A stretch of 64,000 nucleotides of DNA, from positions 303,304 through 367,303 of the forward strand of contig NZ_MRCQ01000004.1 in the NCBI RefSeq assembly GCF_002304005.1. Reading direction: 5' to 3'. How positions within the stretch are numbered: position 1 is the first letter of the stretch; each line of letters opens with the position of its first letter. Positions 35,301 to 43,488 of this stretch are shown in pieces. The notes beneath the pieces were generated by a model. That model ran no database searches and was not told where the DNA came from. It saw only the letters and a list, made by a program, of their open reading frames with translations. Both the position numbers and the translations under genes were made by a program. The stretch is from Flavobacterium sp. ACN6. Its GTDB lineage: Bacteria; Bacteroidota; Bacteroidia; Flavobacteriales; Flavobacteriaceae.

Positions 35301-35629
35301 AAACGAGCTATAATCTTTTTTAAGATCATAGATGATGACCAGAACATAAATAATATAGTAAAAGCGCTAGAGAAAACTGACATCATGTTAACCATTACTG
35401 CGACATGCTGTGCGTCTATTGCGAACATTGCAAAAAATGCACCCATCATTTGGTAAAGCGGAGCTCCAGGAGGGTGGCCTACTTCAAGTTTGGCTGCGGT
35501 AGCAATATATTCTCCGCAATCCCAAAAGCTCATTGTAGGTTCAACAGTTAAAGTGTAGGTAATTAAAGCGATTGCAAATGCAAACCAACCAATAATTGTA
35601 TTCCATTTATTGAAATTGAATTGTGCCAT
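32348..35629 (-). CDS. DUF2723 / glycosyltransferase family 117 membrane protein
   Basis: The 1093-residue protein has about 11-13 transmembrane helices in its first two-thirds and a soluble C-terminal part with helical repeats (about 960-1090, TPR-like: KAKNVINLAITK, GYYRVGEKAKAQDLL). The N-terminal YTLTVEPTMSFWDCGEYIATAAKLEVGHPPGAPLYQ is the DUF2723 signature (the Asp-Cys-Gly-Glu resembles the catalytic Asp-Glu region of GT-C mannosyltransferases). These proteins are widespread in Bacteroidota and are predicted lipid-sugar-dependent O-glycosyltransferases. Activity is inferred from fold. Confidence 0.9.
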   Translation of the reverse strand: MAQFNFNKWNTIIGWFAFAIALITYTLTVEPTMSFWDCGEYIATAAKLEVGHPPGAPLYQMMGAFFAMFAIDAQHVAVMVNMMSVFSSAFTILFMFWSSSMILKKIIARFAEIDQNNSIVILGSSFVGALAYTFSDSFWFNAVEAEVYAMASLLIALLFWLGLRWEQDMDKPKGNKWLLIISLVVGLSFGVHFMALLTIPSIGFLYYFKHYEKVTIKNFLIANVVVIGILLFIFKLLLPLTMAFFGKTEVFMVNSMGLPFNSGTIFVALLFIAFFYFGLKFTKQKGLVFYNTIILCILFILIGFSTWMMLPVRANANTVINENKPSDATEVLAYYNREQYGVNPLFYGPQYTEVFSGLDAKTPYLDKKPNYERDYKTGKYIITNNYKNAEQNSDDNQKTVLPRMWSTDTPHIQNYINFTNPPKFRINPNYDYEEDLAKYGIDPSQLSEDEYNKATAQLRNEVEKTISEFRQAYAQKQIDNEGYVKFLRSYKDYLIIEKPTTADNFSFMFEYQFGYMYWRYLMWNFVGRQSDVQGKYDNLDGNWISGIKALDSVHLGSQDNLPSDVLNNKGRNAYYFLPFILGLIGLMYHANKDLKSFYVLLALFLFTGIALKIYLNERPFEPRERDYALVGSFYVFAIWIGFGVYSLYESIQKYLAPKIAGPVIIAGSLLAAPILMASQNWDDHDRSGRYTAVSMAKAYLSSCDKDAILFTIGDNDTFPLWYAQEIEHFRTDVKIVNTSLFMTDWYIDQMKAKSYESNALPISFTHDQYVGDKLDYTAYIQKIDTRWNITDFIDFIKNPKSTVGLQNGQTIHFYPTNKIRVNVDKNTIIQNKVVNPKYYDSIVPYLDIDIKGSALYKNRLMMLDILANNNWKRPIYFSGGAFDDEDYLWLKDYLQLDGMVYKLVPVKNTPSKEGGPLDMGQIDADKTYDIVMKWDWGNSESEKIYHDPETRRNSITYRTNLSRLMNQLIEEGKIDKAKNVINLAITKMPLDKFGYYSLVEPFADGYYRVGEKAKAQDLLNKLVGKYKENLNYYSTLTPSDQTDLAVDIITDIERYRSLLHVMQDNKDTAFYNKHKTTFNTYVNVFERFGREKE

Positions 35630-35823
35630 ATTTAGGTGTTAAAAATTTGAAAGTTTTCTATCCTACAAAGAAAATGTTTTTTTATGTAAAGAAACGAGCA
35701 TTAACAAAAAAATCTATAAAACTGTCGCTAAATGGCAATCTATTGTCTATGAGTTGTTTCTGATGTTCTAGAGAATTGCACAGTGAAAAAAAGCAAAAAA
35801 AATGAATTTTTTTGCTCAAAAAG

Positions 35824-35854
35824 TTTGCACAAACTAAATAAAGCTTTAAATTTG
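35824..35854 (+). promoter_or_regulatory. promoter of tRNA-Gln copy 1
   Basis: TTTG (35824-35827), 19-bp spacer, TAAATTTG (35847-35854). A full consensus match, 20 nt before the mature tRNA. Confidence 0.85.
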
Positions 35855-35874
35855 CACTCGCTTAATCGCACTGC

Positions 35875-35945
35875 TGGTCTATGGTGTAATGGTAACACAA
35901 CTGTTTTTGGTGCAGTCTTTCTAGGTTCGAGTCCTAGTAGACCAA
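35875..35945 (+). tRNA. tRNA-Gln (anticodon TTG), copy 1
   Basis: Acceptor arm TGGTCTA pairs with TAGACCA, with A as discriminator. The anticodon stem ACTGT/GCAGT holds loop TTTTGGT with anticodon TTG, read as Gln; the T arm is CTAGG-TTCGAGT-CCTAG. CCA is not encoded. Length 71 nt. It has its own promoter and its own terminator. Confidence 0.95.
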
Positions 35946-35949
35946 CATA

Positions 35950-35979
35950 AAGCCTCTCAGAAATGAGAGGCTTTTTTTT
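35950..35979 (+). terminator. terminator of tRNA-Gln copy 1
   Basis: AGCCTCTCA and TGAGAGGCT with loop GAAA, followed by seven to eight T. Confidence 0.9.
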
Positions 35980-36002
35980 ATGTAAAAATTTTTCTTTAAA
36001 AG

Positions 36003-36033
36003 TTTGCATAAACTAAATAAAAGTATAATTTTG
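36003..36033 (+). promoter_or_regulatory. promoter of tRNA-Gln copy 2
   Basis: TTTG (36003-36006), 19-bp spacer, TAATTTTG (36026-36033), positioned exactly as in copy 1 (offset 179 bp). Confidence 0.85.
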
Positions 36034-36053
36034 CACCCGCTTAACAGCATTGC

Positions 36054-36124
36054 TGGTCTATGGTGTAATGGTAACACAACTGTTTTTGGTGCAGTCTTTC
36101 TAGGTTCGAGTCCTAGTAGACCAA
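36054..36124 (+). tRNA. tRNA-Gln (anticodon TTG), copy 2
   Basis: Identical in sequence to the copy at 35875-35945 over all 71 nt. The flanks differ at several positions in the promoter spacer and terminator loop, so the duplication is not brand new while the tRNA itself is kept identical. Confidence 0.95.
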
Positions 36125-36127
36125 CAT

Positions 36128-36157
36128 AAAGCCTCTCAATTTGAGAGGCTTTTTTTA
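36128..36157 (+). terminator. terminator of tRNA-Gln copy 2
   Basis: AAAGCCTCTCAA and TTGAGAGGCTTT form the stem and run into a T tract; the same design as copy 1 with a different loop. Confidence 0.9.
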
Positions 36158-36206
36158 TGGGATAAACTAAGGCTTATGATTTTAATGCATTTCTTTCTTG
36201 GTAATG

Positions 36207-36240
36207 AGGCTAAAAAGCCTCTCTGTTGAGAAGCTTTTTA
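36207..36240. terminator. hairpins after the tRNA pair, likely terminator of the universal stress gene
   Basis: GAGGCT-AAAA-AGCCTC is followed by AAAGCCTCTC-TGTT-GAGAAGCTTTTTA. On the minus strand the second gives a stem followed by TTTTTA, suitable to end the universal stress transcript (stop at 36263). The AGCCTCTC arm resembles the tRNA terminators, so it may descend from a third duplicated copy. Confidence 0.5.
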
Positions 36241-36262
36241 GTTTTATTGTGAGTTATGATGT

Positions 36263-37087
36263 TTAGATTTTTAAAGTGATAACGGGTCTCACTGCGTGGT
36301 TAACTAATCCTTCGCTGATGCTTCCGTTAAAAAAGTGGGCAAAACCTGTTCTGCCGTGTGTGCACATTCCTATTATATCGGCGTCTATTTTGTTGGAAAA
36401 ATTAATAATTCCTTTTTCGATATTTGTATCATTATAGATTTGAGTAGTGTAATTGCTGATGTTGAATTGAGAGACAAATTCATTCATTGCTTCTTCGCTA
36501 ATATGAGTGGGTTTAAAACTGTTTGGCGTGCAGATTGTGACTAAATGTAATTTTGAATCAAATAACTTAGAGAAGTTTAAAAGTTTTTCAAATGGTTTTT
36601 TTGCTTCGTCCGAGAAATCAGAAGCGAAAACAATGTTGGGTGCATAAAAATTTAAAATATTTTTTTTGATGACTAAAACTGGGATTTCTGAATTCCGAAC
36701 TACTTTTTCAGTGTTAGAACCAATTAGTAATTCTTCGACACCAGAAGAGCCGTGTGAGCCCATTACAATTAAATCAACATTGTAATCTTTGCTTATTTGT
36801 GTGATGCCGTGTATCGGTTTGTCCATCTTTACAACTTCGGTTACTGATAAGTCGTCCAGATATTGTTTGGATGCTGCTTCGTCTAGCATTTCGTTTGCTC
36901 TTTTCATGAAAAGCATGCTTTCTGGAATGCTGACCCCGCCCATTATCGCATCATTTGTTTGGTGTGGTAATTCGAGCATGTGGAGAAGGATGATTTCAGC
37001 GTTGTTCTTTTTTGCAATTTGTGCGGCAACTTTTAGAGCATCTTCTGCGTGTTCTGAGAAATCGGTAGGTACTAAAATTCGTTTCAT
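36263..37087 (-). CDS. universal stress protein (two tandem UspA domains)
   Basis: The 274-residue protein holds two UspA domains (about 1-142 and 150-274). The first begins KRILVPTDFSEHAEDAL and carries the ATP-binding motif G-x2-G-x9-G-S (GSHGSSGVEELLIGS). The second repeats the pattern with its first Gly replaced by Cys (CTHGRTGFAHFFNGS), so only the first domain fits nucleotide binding fully. Such proteins respond to stress or starvation in the cytoplasm. It is a single gene, divergent from rimP. Confidence 0.92.
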   Translation of the reverse strand: MKRILVPTDFSEHAEDALKVAAQIAKKNNAEIILLHMLELPHQTNDAIMGGVSIPESMLFMKRANEMLDEAASKQYLDDLSVTEVVKMDKPIHGITQISKDYNVDLIVMGSHGSSGVEELLIGSNTEKVVRNSEIPVLVIKKNILNFYAPNIVFASDFSDEAKKPFEKLLNFSKLFDSKLHLVTICTPNSFKPTHISEEAMNEFVSQFNISNYTTQIYNDTNIEKGIINFSNKIDADIIGMCTHGRTGFAHFFNGSISEGLVNHAVRPVITLKI

Positions 37088-37170
37088 AGTTTTGAGGGTT
37101 AATGATATGAATAATTCTCTATTTTAATGCTCTTATAAAGATAAGAAATATTTTTAGAGCAATCTATTTA

Positions 37171-37199
37171 TTTGATTTATAAAAAAATCACTATATTTG
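37171..37199 (+). promoter_or_regulatory. promoter of rimP-nusA-infB
   Basis: TTTG (37171-37174), 17-bp spacer, TATATTTG (37192-37199). It predicts a leader of about 58 nt that contains the hairpin at 37228-37253. Confidence 0.8.
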
Positions 37200-37227
37200 C
37201 ACTGTTATTTATTAAAATCTAAATAAT

Positions 37228-37253
37228 GAGGGGACTAAATGTCCCCTCTTTTT
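37228..37253 (+). promoter_or_regulatory. terminator-like hairpin in the rimP-nusA-infB leader (candidate attenuator)
   Basis: GAGGGGAC (37228-37235) and GTCCCCTC (37241-37248) give eight perfect, mostly GC pairs around TAAAT, directly followed by five T. This is an intrinsic terminator by form, placed between the promoter and the ATG at 37262. Transcripts must pass it to reach nusA, so it may provide attenuation sensitive to NusA. Confidence 0.7.
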
Positions 37254-37261
37254 ATAAAATT

Positions 37262-37726
37262 ATGACATTTAAAGAAAAAGTAAACGGATTAATTACGGAA
37301 GCTCTTCTGGAAAAACCATCAATCTTTTTGATCGATTTGGCGGTTTCGGATTCTTTTAAAATTAGTGTTGGTTTAGACGGGGATAATGGAGTGGCGCTGC
37401 AGGATTGTATTGATATTAGTCGTGCAGTCGAGAATAATCTAGATCGTGAAGAACAAGATTTTTCGCTTGAAGTAGCATCAGTAGGAGTAGGATCACCTTT
37501 AAAATTAGTAAGACAATATAAGAAAAATATTGGTAGAACGCTGATTGTTACTACAAATACTGAAAAAATTGAGGCAGAATTGATAGAAGCTAATGATGTT
37601 TTTATAATTTTGTCGTGGAAAGCAAGAGAACCGAAAAAAGTAGGAAAAGGAAAAGAAACAGTTCAAAAAGAGCAACAAATACCTTATACAGAAATTAAAG
37701 AGGCAATTGTTACAGTAACATTTTAA
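37262..37726 (+). CDS. rimP: ribosome maturation factor RimP
   Basis: The 154-residue RimP helps 30S assembly. It shows [34 protein letters not shown] and the [15 protein letters not shown] segment of the family, with a C-terminal Sm-like domain ([19 protein letters not shown]). An in-frame ATG at 37226 lies just before the leader hairpin and would put the hairpin inside the gene; MTFKEKV at 37262 is the conserved start. It is first in the conserved rimP-nusA-infB operon, 13 nt before nusA. Confidence 0.93.
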   Translation: MTFKEKVNGLITEALLEKPSIFLIDLAVSDSFKISVGLDGDNGVALQDCIDISRAVENNLDREEQDFSLEVASVGVGSPLKLVRQYKKNIGRTLIVTTNTEKIEAELIEANDVFIILSWKAREPKKVGKGKETVQKEQQIPYTEIKEAIVTVTF

Positions 37727-37739
37727 TTAAAGAATTCGC

Positions 37740-38993
37740 ATGGAAAATTTAGCATTAATCGATTCATTCTCAGAGTTTAAAGATAATAAACTTATTGATC
37801 GTGTAACGCTTATGGCAATTTTAGAGGACGTGTTTAGAAATGCATTGAAGAAAAAATACGGTTCTGATGATAACTTCGATATTATTATAAATCCTGATAA
37901 AGGAGATATGGAGATATGGAGAAGAAGAGTAATTGTTGCTGACGAAGATCTTGATTTTGAAAATGAAGAAATTACTTTGACTGAAGCAAGAATGATTGAA
38001 GCGGATTTTGAAATTGGTGAAGAAGTTTCAGAAGAAGTAAAATTGATTGATTTAGGAAGAAGAGCTATTTTGGCTTTGCGTCAAAACTTAATATCTAAAA
38101 TTCACGAACACGATAATACAAATCTTTACAAACAATTTAAAGATATTATCGGTGATATTTATACAGCAGAAGTACATCATGTACGTCCAAGAGTGGTTAT
38201 CTTGGTTGATGATGAAGGAAATGAAATTGTTCTTCCAAAAGAAAAACAAATTCCATCTGACTTTTTCCGTAAAGGAGATAACGTTCGTGGAATCATTGAA
38301 AGCGTTGAATTGAAAGGAAATAAACCTCAGATTATTATGTCTAGAACTTCAGAAAAGTTCTTAGAAAAATTATTTGAACAAGAGATTCCAGAGGTTTTCG
38401 ACGGATTAATTACAGTAAAAAATGTAGTTCGTATTCCGGGTGAAAAAGCAAAAGTAGCTGTTGATTCTTATGATGATAGAATTGATCCAGTTGGAGCTTG
38501 TGTGGGAATGAAAGGTTCTCGTATTCATGGAATTGTTCGTGAATTAGGAAATGAAAATATTGATGTAATCAATTATACAAGCAATATTCAATTATTTATT
38601 ACAAGAGCATTAAGCCCTGCTAAAGTGTCTTCGATCAAAATCGATGAAGAAACGAAAAGAGCTGAAGTTTTCTTGAAATTAGAAGAGGTTTCTAAAGCAA
38701 TTGGTAGAGGTGGTCACAATATCAAATTAGCAGGTCAATTGACAGGTTATGAATTAGATGTTATTCGTGAAGGTGATGTTGCTGGTACTGTTGCAGATGA
38801 AGATGATGTTGAATTAACAGAGTTTTCAGATGAAATTGAAGAATGGGTAATTGAAGAGTTTGCTAAAATAGGTTTAGATACTGCAAAAAGTATCTTGAAA
38901 CATGAAGTAGAAGATTTAGTAAGAAGAACAGATTTAGAAGAGGAAACTATTCTAGATGTTATGAAAATACTAAAAGAAGAGTTTGACAGCTAA
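37740..38993 (+). CDS. nusA: transcription termination/antitermination factor NusA
   Basis: The 417-residue NusA has the N-terminal RNA polymerase-binding domain (1 to about 125), an S1 domain (about 133-200, GDIYTAEVHHV...), and two KH domains (VGACVGMKGSRIHGIVRELGNENIDVI near 255-281; AIGRGGHNIKLAGQLTGYELDV near 322-343). It ends after an acidic segment and lacks the long C-terminal acidic repeats of E. coli NusA. It controls pausing and termination and may act on its own operon leader hairpin. Confidence 0.97.
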   Translation: MENLALIDSFSEFKDNKLIDRVTLMAILEDVFRNALKKKYGSDDNFDIIINPDKGDMEIWRRRVIVADEDLDFENEEITLTEARMIEADFEIGEEVSEEVKLIDLGRRAILALRQNLISKIHEHDNTNLYKQFKDIIGDIYTAEVHHVRPRVVILVDDEGNEIVLPKEKQIPSDFFRKGDNVRGIIESVELKGNKPQIIMSRTSEKFLEKLFEQEIPEVFDGLITVKNVVRIPGEKAKVAVDSYDDRIDPVGACVGMKGSRIHGIVRELGNENIDVINYTSNIQLFITRALSPAKVSSIKIDEETKRAEVFLKLEEVSKAIGRGGHNIKLAGQLTGYELDVIREGDVAGTVADEDDVELTEFSDEIEEWVIEEFAKIGLDTAKSILKHEVEDLVRRTDLEEETILDVMKILKEEFDS

Positions 38994-39052
38994 GAGATAG
39001 CTGAGTATCTGCTCTAACAACACAACGAAAAAGGTAATAATAAAAAGGTTAT

Positions 39053-41935
39053 ATGTCTGAAGAGAGAGTAATAAGAATAAATAAGGTTTTAAGGGAATTA
39101 AATATTTCGTTAGAAAGAGCTGTAGATTATCTAAAAGATAAAGGAATTGCTATTGATGCAAATCCTAATGCAAAAATTTCTGATAGCGAATTTAATATCC
39201 TTCAAAGCCAATTTGCGGGCGATAAGGGGAATAAGGAGGCTTCTAAAGAGGTTGGAGAAGAGAAAAGAAAAGAAAAAGAAGCTTTACGTGTAGAGCGCGA
39301 AAAAGAAATTGAAGACAAACGCAGACAAGAAGAGGAGCGTCAAAAACAACAGGAAATAATAAAAGCAAGAGCTGTTGTTACAGGACCTGTACAAGTTGGT
39401 AAAATCGACTTGAATCCAAAAAAACCTGCAATTACTCCTTCTGAAGAAACTGTGAAGGCTGATAAGGTCGAAGAGCCAAAAGCTGCTGTTGCACCTGTAC
39501 AGACTGAAAAGCCTGTTCAGAATGAAACTGTAAAAGCTGAACCAGTTGAAGTAAAACCGGTTTCAGAAACAAAAAAAGCAGAGCAACCAATTATTACTGA
39601 GAAAAAAGAAGTTAAAGCAGAGTCTAAAGCTGCGCAGGAGCCAATTGTGTCTACTGATCCAGCAACTTCAGAGGAAACGATTACTACTCAATATCAAAAG
39701 CTTTCAGGAACAACTCTTACGGGTCAAACAATTGATTTATCTCAATTTAATAAGCCTAAGAAAAAGAAAGAAGATCCTAAAGCGGCTCAAAATAAACCTG
39801 GAACTCCTGGGGTTGGCGGCAATAACGCTAACAAAAATAAACGTAAAAGAATTGCTCCTAAACCAGGTACGCCTGGAGCGCCAAAACCTGCGGGTAATAA
39901 TGCTCCTGGAACACCAAATCCAAATAAAATTACACCAAATACTGGTGGTGGAGGTTTTAATGCTAACAGAAGTTCTAGACCTGGTTTTGTAAAAGGAAAC
40001 CGTCCAGCAATTGTAGCTAAGGTTGAGCCAACAGAAGAGGAAGTAAAAAACCAAATTAGAGAAACTCTTGAAAAACTTCAAGGTAAAGGAGGGAAATCTA
40101 AAGCGGCTAAATATAGAAGAGATAAAAGAGAAACGCACCGTCAGAAATCTGATGATGAGCAAAGAGCTCTTGACGAAGGAAGTAAAACTATTAAGGTTAC
40201 AGAATTCGTTACAGTTGGTGAAATTGCAATCATGATGGATGTGCCGATTACTAAAGTAATTGGAACTTGTATGTCTCTTGGAATCATGGTAACCATGAAT
40301 CAGCGTTTAGATGCTGAAACACTAACTATCGTTGCAGATGAGTTTGGTTACGATGTAGAATTTATTACAGTAGATATCGAAGAAGCGATTGAAGTTGTAG
40401 AAGATAGAGAAGAAGATTTAGTAACTAGAGCGCCAATTGTTACGGTAATGGGTCACGTTGACCACGGTAAAACATCTTTACTGGATTATATTCGTAAAGA
40501 AAATGTTATCGCTGGTGAGTCTGGAGGTATTACACAGCACATTGGAGCATATGGAGTTACTTTAGATAATGGACAAAAAATAGCTTTCTTAGATACTCCT
40601 GGTCACGAGGCGTTTACAGCGATGCGTGCACGTGGAGCTCAAGTTACAGATATTGCTATTATTGTAATTGCAGCGGATGATGATATCATGCCGCAAACTA
40701 AAGAAGCAATCAGTCACGCTCAAGCGGCTAATGTGCCAATTATATTTGCAATCAATAAAGTAGATAAGCCAAATGCTAACCCTGATAAAATTAAAGAAAG
40801 ATTAGCAGGTATGAATTTACTTGTTGAAGATTGGGGAGGAAAAATCCAGTCTCACGATATTTCTGCTAAAACAGGATTAGGAGTAAAAGAATTACTTGAA
40901 AAAGTTTTATTAGAAGCTGAAATTTTAGATTTAAAATCAAATCCAAATAAAGCGGCTCAAGGATCTGTTGTTGAAGCTTTCTTAGATAAAGGAAAAGGAT
41001 ATGTTTCTACAGTTTTGGTTCAACACGGAACTTTAAAAATTGGAGATTACATGTTGGCTGGAAAACATCATGGTAAAGTTAAAGCGATGCATGATGAAAG
41101 AGGGCATACTGTATTAGAAGCAGGACCTTCAACTCCAGTATCAGTTTTAGGTTTAGATGGAGCGGCTACTGCGGGTGATAAGTTCAATGTTTTTGAAGAT
41201 GAAAAAGAAGCAAAACAAATTGCATCTAAACGTTCTCAATTAATGCGTGAACAATCAGTTCGTACGCAAAGACATATTACGCTTGATGAAATTGGTCGTC
41301 GTATTGCTCTTGGTCAGTTTAAAGAATTAAATGTTATCCTTAAAGGAGACGTTGATGGATCTGTTGAAGCATTATCAGATTCGTTCTCTAAACTTTCTAC
41401 AGAAGAAGTTCAAATTAATATTATACATAAAGGTGTTGGTGCGATTACAGAAACTGATGTTAACTTAGCTTCTGCATCTGATGCGATTATTATTGGATTT
41501 AACGTTCGTCCTGCTGGAAATGCTAGACAGCTTGCTGATAAAGAAGAAATCGATATCCGTTACTATTCTATTATTTATGCAGCTATCGATGACTTGAAAG
41601 ATGCAATGGAAGGAATGTTAGCTCCTGAAATGAAAGAAGAAATTTTAGGAACAGCAGAAATCCGTGAGATTTTCAAAATTTCTAAAGTGGGTTCAATTGC
41701 GGGTTGTATGGTAACAGATGGTAAAATCTTAAGAACTTCTAAAATTAGAGTTATTAGAGATGGAGTTGTAGTTCATACAGGTGATTTAGTTGCTTTAAAA
41801 CGTTTCAAAGATGATGTTAAAGAAGTATCTAAAGGTTATGACTGCGGTATTCAAATAAAAGGATTTAATGACATCGAAATTAGTGATGTTATTGAAGCTT
41901 ACCACGAAGTAGCAATTAAAAAGAAATTGAAATAA
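39053..41935 (+). CDS. infB: translation initiation factor IF-2
   Basis: The 960-residue IF-2 has an N-terminal IF2_N helix-rich start ([24 protein letters not shown]), a long low-complexity Lys/Glu/Pro/Gly linker (about 60-350), and the GTPase domain with GHVDHGKTS (about 467-475), DTPGHEAF and NKVDKP. The IF-2 beta-barrel domains follow to the C-terminus. It positions initiator fMet-tRNA on the 30S subunit. It ends the rimP-nusA-infB operon and has a strong terminator. Confidence 0.97.
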   Translation: MSEERVIRINKVLRELNISLERAVDYLKDKGIAIDANPNAKISDSEFNILQSQFAGDKGNKEASKEVGEEKRKEKEALRVEREKEIEDKRRQEEERQKQQEIIKARAVVTGPVQVGKIDLNPKKPAITPSEETVKADKVEEPKAAVAPVQTEKPVQNETVKAEPVEVKPVSETKKAEQPIITEKKEVKAESKAAQEPIVSTDPATSEETITTQYQKLSGTTLTGQTIDLSQFNKPKKKKEDPKAAQNKPGTPGVGGNNANKNKRKRIAPKPGTPGAPKPAGNNAPGTPNPNKITPNTGGGGFNANRSSRPGFVKGNRPAIVAKVEPTEEEVKNQIRETLEKLQGKGGKSKAAKYRRDKRETHRQKSDDEQRALDEGSKTIKVTEFVTVGEIAIMMDVPITKVIGTCMSLGIMVTMNQRLDAETLTIVADEFGYDVEFITVDIEEAIEVVEDREEDLVTRAPIVTVMGHVDHGKTSLLDYIRKENVIAGESGGITQHIGAYGVTLDNGQKIAFLDTPGHEAFTAMRARGAQVTDIAIIVIAADDDIMPQTKEAISHAQAANVPIIFAINKVDKPNANPDKIKERLAGMNLLVEDWGGKIQSHDISAKTGLGVKELLEKVLLEAEILDLKSNPNKAAQGSVVEAFLDKGKGYVSTVLVQHGTLKIGDYMLAGKHHGKVKAMHDERGHTVLEAGPSTPVSVLGLDGAATAGDKFNVFEDEKEAKQIASKRSQLMREQSVRTQRHITLDEIGRRIALGQFKELNVILKGDVDGSVEALSDSFSKLSTEEVQINIIHKGVGAITETDVNLASASDAIIIGFNVRPAGNARQLADKEEIDIRYYSIIYAAIDDLKDAMEGMLAPEMKEEILGTAEIREIFKISKVGSIAGCMVTDGKILRTSKIRVIRDGVVVHTGDLVALKRFKDDVKEVSKGYDCGIQIKGFNDIEISDVIEAYHEVAIKKKLK

Positions 41936-41954
41936 TATTCAGTTTATATAAATA

Positions 41955-41989
41955 GAAAGTCCCAATGTAAATTGGGACTTTTTTTTTGG
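41955..41989 (+). terminator. terminator of the rimP-nusA-infB operon
   Basis: AAAGTCCCAAT, loop GTAA, ATTGGGACTTT, then a T tract. Confidence 0.92.
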
Positions 41990-42047
41990 AAAAAGTGTAC
42001 AGGTTAATTTTATAGGGTTTAAAATAATTAGTTTCAAATTTTAATAC

Positions 42048-42055
42048 TAATTTTG
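42048..42055 (+). promoter_or_regulatory. -7 element of the DUF4920 gene
   Basis: TAATTTTG fits TAnnTTTG. The potential upstream start at 42053 lies inside it, which supports ATG 42077. Confidence 0.5.
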
Positions 42056-42076
42056 ATCAAACTAAATAATATAGAT

Positions 42077-42586
42077 ATGAAATTAGGAATATACACAGCT
42101 GTTTTGTTTTTAAGTTTTTCTTCCTTGTGCTTTTCGCAAGAAGATGTTGAAAAGCCTGCTCCTCCGGCTGGCAATGCGGTGGTAGGAGATTACTATGGCG
42201 CTGATGTTTCAAATGCTTCAGTGAATAAAGCTATTTCGGTAGATAAATTAGAAGATAAATTAAAAGCGGATAGTAAAATGGAAAATGTTGCTGTAAAAGG
42301 AGAGGTGACAGGGGTATGTCCAAAAAGAGGGTGTTGGATTAGTCTTAAAACAGATGATGGCTCTTCTTTTTTTGTAAAAATGAAAGATTATGCCTTTTTT
42401 GTTCCAACTGCAGCAAAAGGAAAGAATGTTGTTTTAGAAGGTAGTGTTGAAAGAAAAGTTACATCTGTTGAGGAATTAAAACACTATGCAAAAGATGCTA
42501 AGAAATCAAAGGCGGAAATAGATGCTATAACTGCTCCAAAGGAAGAAATAAGATTTATGGCAAGCGGAATTAAAGTGGTAAACTAA
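42077..42586 (+). CDS. exported DUF4920 domain protein
   Basis: The 169-residue product has a signal peptide (KLGIYTAVLFLSFSSLCFSQ) and a domain with the conserved Cys pair VCPKRGCWISL (about 88-98) and FFVKMKDYAFFVP, as in DUF4920, an OB-fold-like family that may bind metal or a cofactor. The function is unknown. The start was moved from 42053 to 42077 because of the promoter element and the clean signal peptide. Confidence 0.82.
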   Translation: MKLGIYTAVLFLSFSSLCFSQEDVEKPAPPAGNAVVGDYYGADVSNASVNKAISVDKLEDKLKADSKMENVAVKGEVTGVCPKRGCWISLKTDDGSSFFVKMKDYAFFVPTAAKGKNVVLEGSVERKVTSVEELKHYAKDAKKSKAEIDAITAPKEEIRFMASGIKVVN

Positions 42587-42655
42587 AGCTGAATTGCTTT
42601 ATTTAAATCTTTTTCTCGCTTTGCGAATGTTGATTCGGTAAAGTTTTTATAAATG

Positions 42656-42688
42656 AAGTCCTAAATTTAAATTAGGGCTTTTTTTTTG
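42656..42688 (+). terminator. terminator after the DUF4920 gene
   Basis: AGTCCTAA and TTAGGGCT (one G-T pair) around ATTTAAA, followed by a run of T. The remaining 42690-42830 gap shows nothing I can interpret. Confidence 0.75.
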
Positions 42689-42831
42689 GACTTTACACAT
42701 CGCTAATAAGAGATTTTGGCTGATTTGAGCCGGTATTTTATCTTAATGTCTTGTTTGGTTTTATTTCTGTTTTGCTAGCGTAAATAGCTTGTAAGGTCGA
42801 TTTTAAAAGGTTTATCGATTATTTTGGGAAT

Positions 42832-42859
42832 AAAAAAAGCGAGGTGAGAACTCGCTTTT
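42832..42859 (-). terminator. terminator of the SPOR gene
   Basis: Minus strand AAAAGCGAG/CTCGCTTTT stem with a 7-nt loop, followed by seven T (plus-strand A run from 42832). Confidence 0.85.
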
Positions 42860-42878
42860 CTACTCTCATTAGGGTTTC

Positions 42879-43268
42879 TTATCTCCCGGGTTTAAGCAAG
42901 AAAACGCTTTTGTATCTCTTTTTGATTTCAGCTAAATTTCTCTCTGCTTCTATTCTGGTTTTGAAGTTTCCAACAATTACCTTATAATTAGGAGTGCTGA
43001 AAATAATAGTTCCGTCAATGTTTGAATTTTCTCTCTTAAAATCTGACAGTGTTTTTTTTGCTTCATCGCTTTTGCCGCTGAAGATTTGGATTCTGTAAGT
43101 ATCGTTTGTATTTATTGACGTGTTAATTTTACGTTTCTCGTTTAACAATTGCTCAAATTTAGGGTCTTGATTCAATGTTAAATTTTGGTCTTGTGCTTTA
43201 ATATTGTGTGTAAAAGCAATTGTTGTAATTGTTAATAAAAGATTTTTTGAAGGACTTAAAATTCTCAT
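42879..43268 (-). CDS. exported SPOR domain protein
   Basis: The 129-residue product has a signal peptide (ending NIKAQ near residue 26), a short linker, and a C-terminal SPOR domain (TYRIQIFSGKSDEAKKTL..., YKVIVGNFKTRIEAERNLAEIKKRYKSVFLL), which binds denuded peptidoglycan glycan strands at division or remodelling sites. The start 43268 was chosen because the longer ORF start (43289) overlaps the -7 promoter element. Confidence 0.87.
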   Translation of the reverse strand: MRILSPSKNLLLTITTIAFTHNIKAQDQNLTLNQDPKFEQLLNEKRKINTSINTNDTYRIQIFSGKSDEAKKTLSDFKRENSNIDGTIIFSTPNYKVIVGNFKTRIEAERNLAEIKKRYKSVFLLKPGR

Positions 43269-43286
43269 AATGTGATGGTTTTTATG

Positions 43287-43294
43287 CAAAAATA
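43287..43294 (-). promoter_or_regulatory. -7 element of the SPOR gene
   Basis: Minus-strand TATTTTTG matches TAnnTTTG, about 19 nt before ATG 43268. Confidence 0.55.
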
Positions 43295-43370
43295 CTATTT
43301 AAAGTTTGAGTGTAAAATTTTAATATTATTTAGAATTGATATAAATTGATATTTAAGGGTATTTTAAGGT

Positions 43371-43400
43371 TTTGAGAATAGTTCATAAGTCGTATTTTTG
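43371..43400 (+). promoter_or_regulatory. promoter of the alternative complex III - cytochrome oxidase operon
   Basis: TTTG (43371-43374), 18-bp spacer, TATTTTTG (43393-43400). It gives a leader of about 85 nt and rules out the ORF start at 43372 as the actA start. Confidence 0.75.
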
Positions 43401-43488
43401 TGCAAGTTTTAAAAGAGGGTGTGTGTTTTTACTGAACTTAATACAGAAAAAATCATACCAAAAATTAGTAGACAATTATTTATACTAT

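Noticed and set aside
35740..36009. Minus-strand ORF of 89 codons across the tRNA-Gln gene
   Set aside because: It translates the antisense of a tRNA, its promoter and its terminator; no coding character.
39645..40162. ORFs on both strands opposite the IF-2 linker
   Set aside because: They arise from low-complexity Lys/Pro/Gly codons of infB and have biased, meaningless composition.
43372..43488. N-terminal extension of ActA from ATG 43372
   Set aside because: A consensus promoter at 43371-43400 overlaps it and a normal signal peptide begins at 43489.
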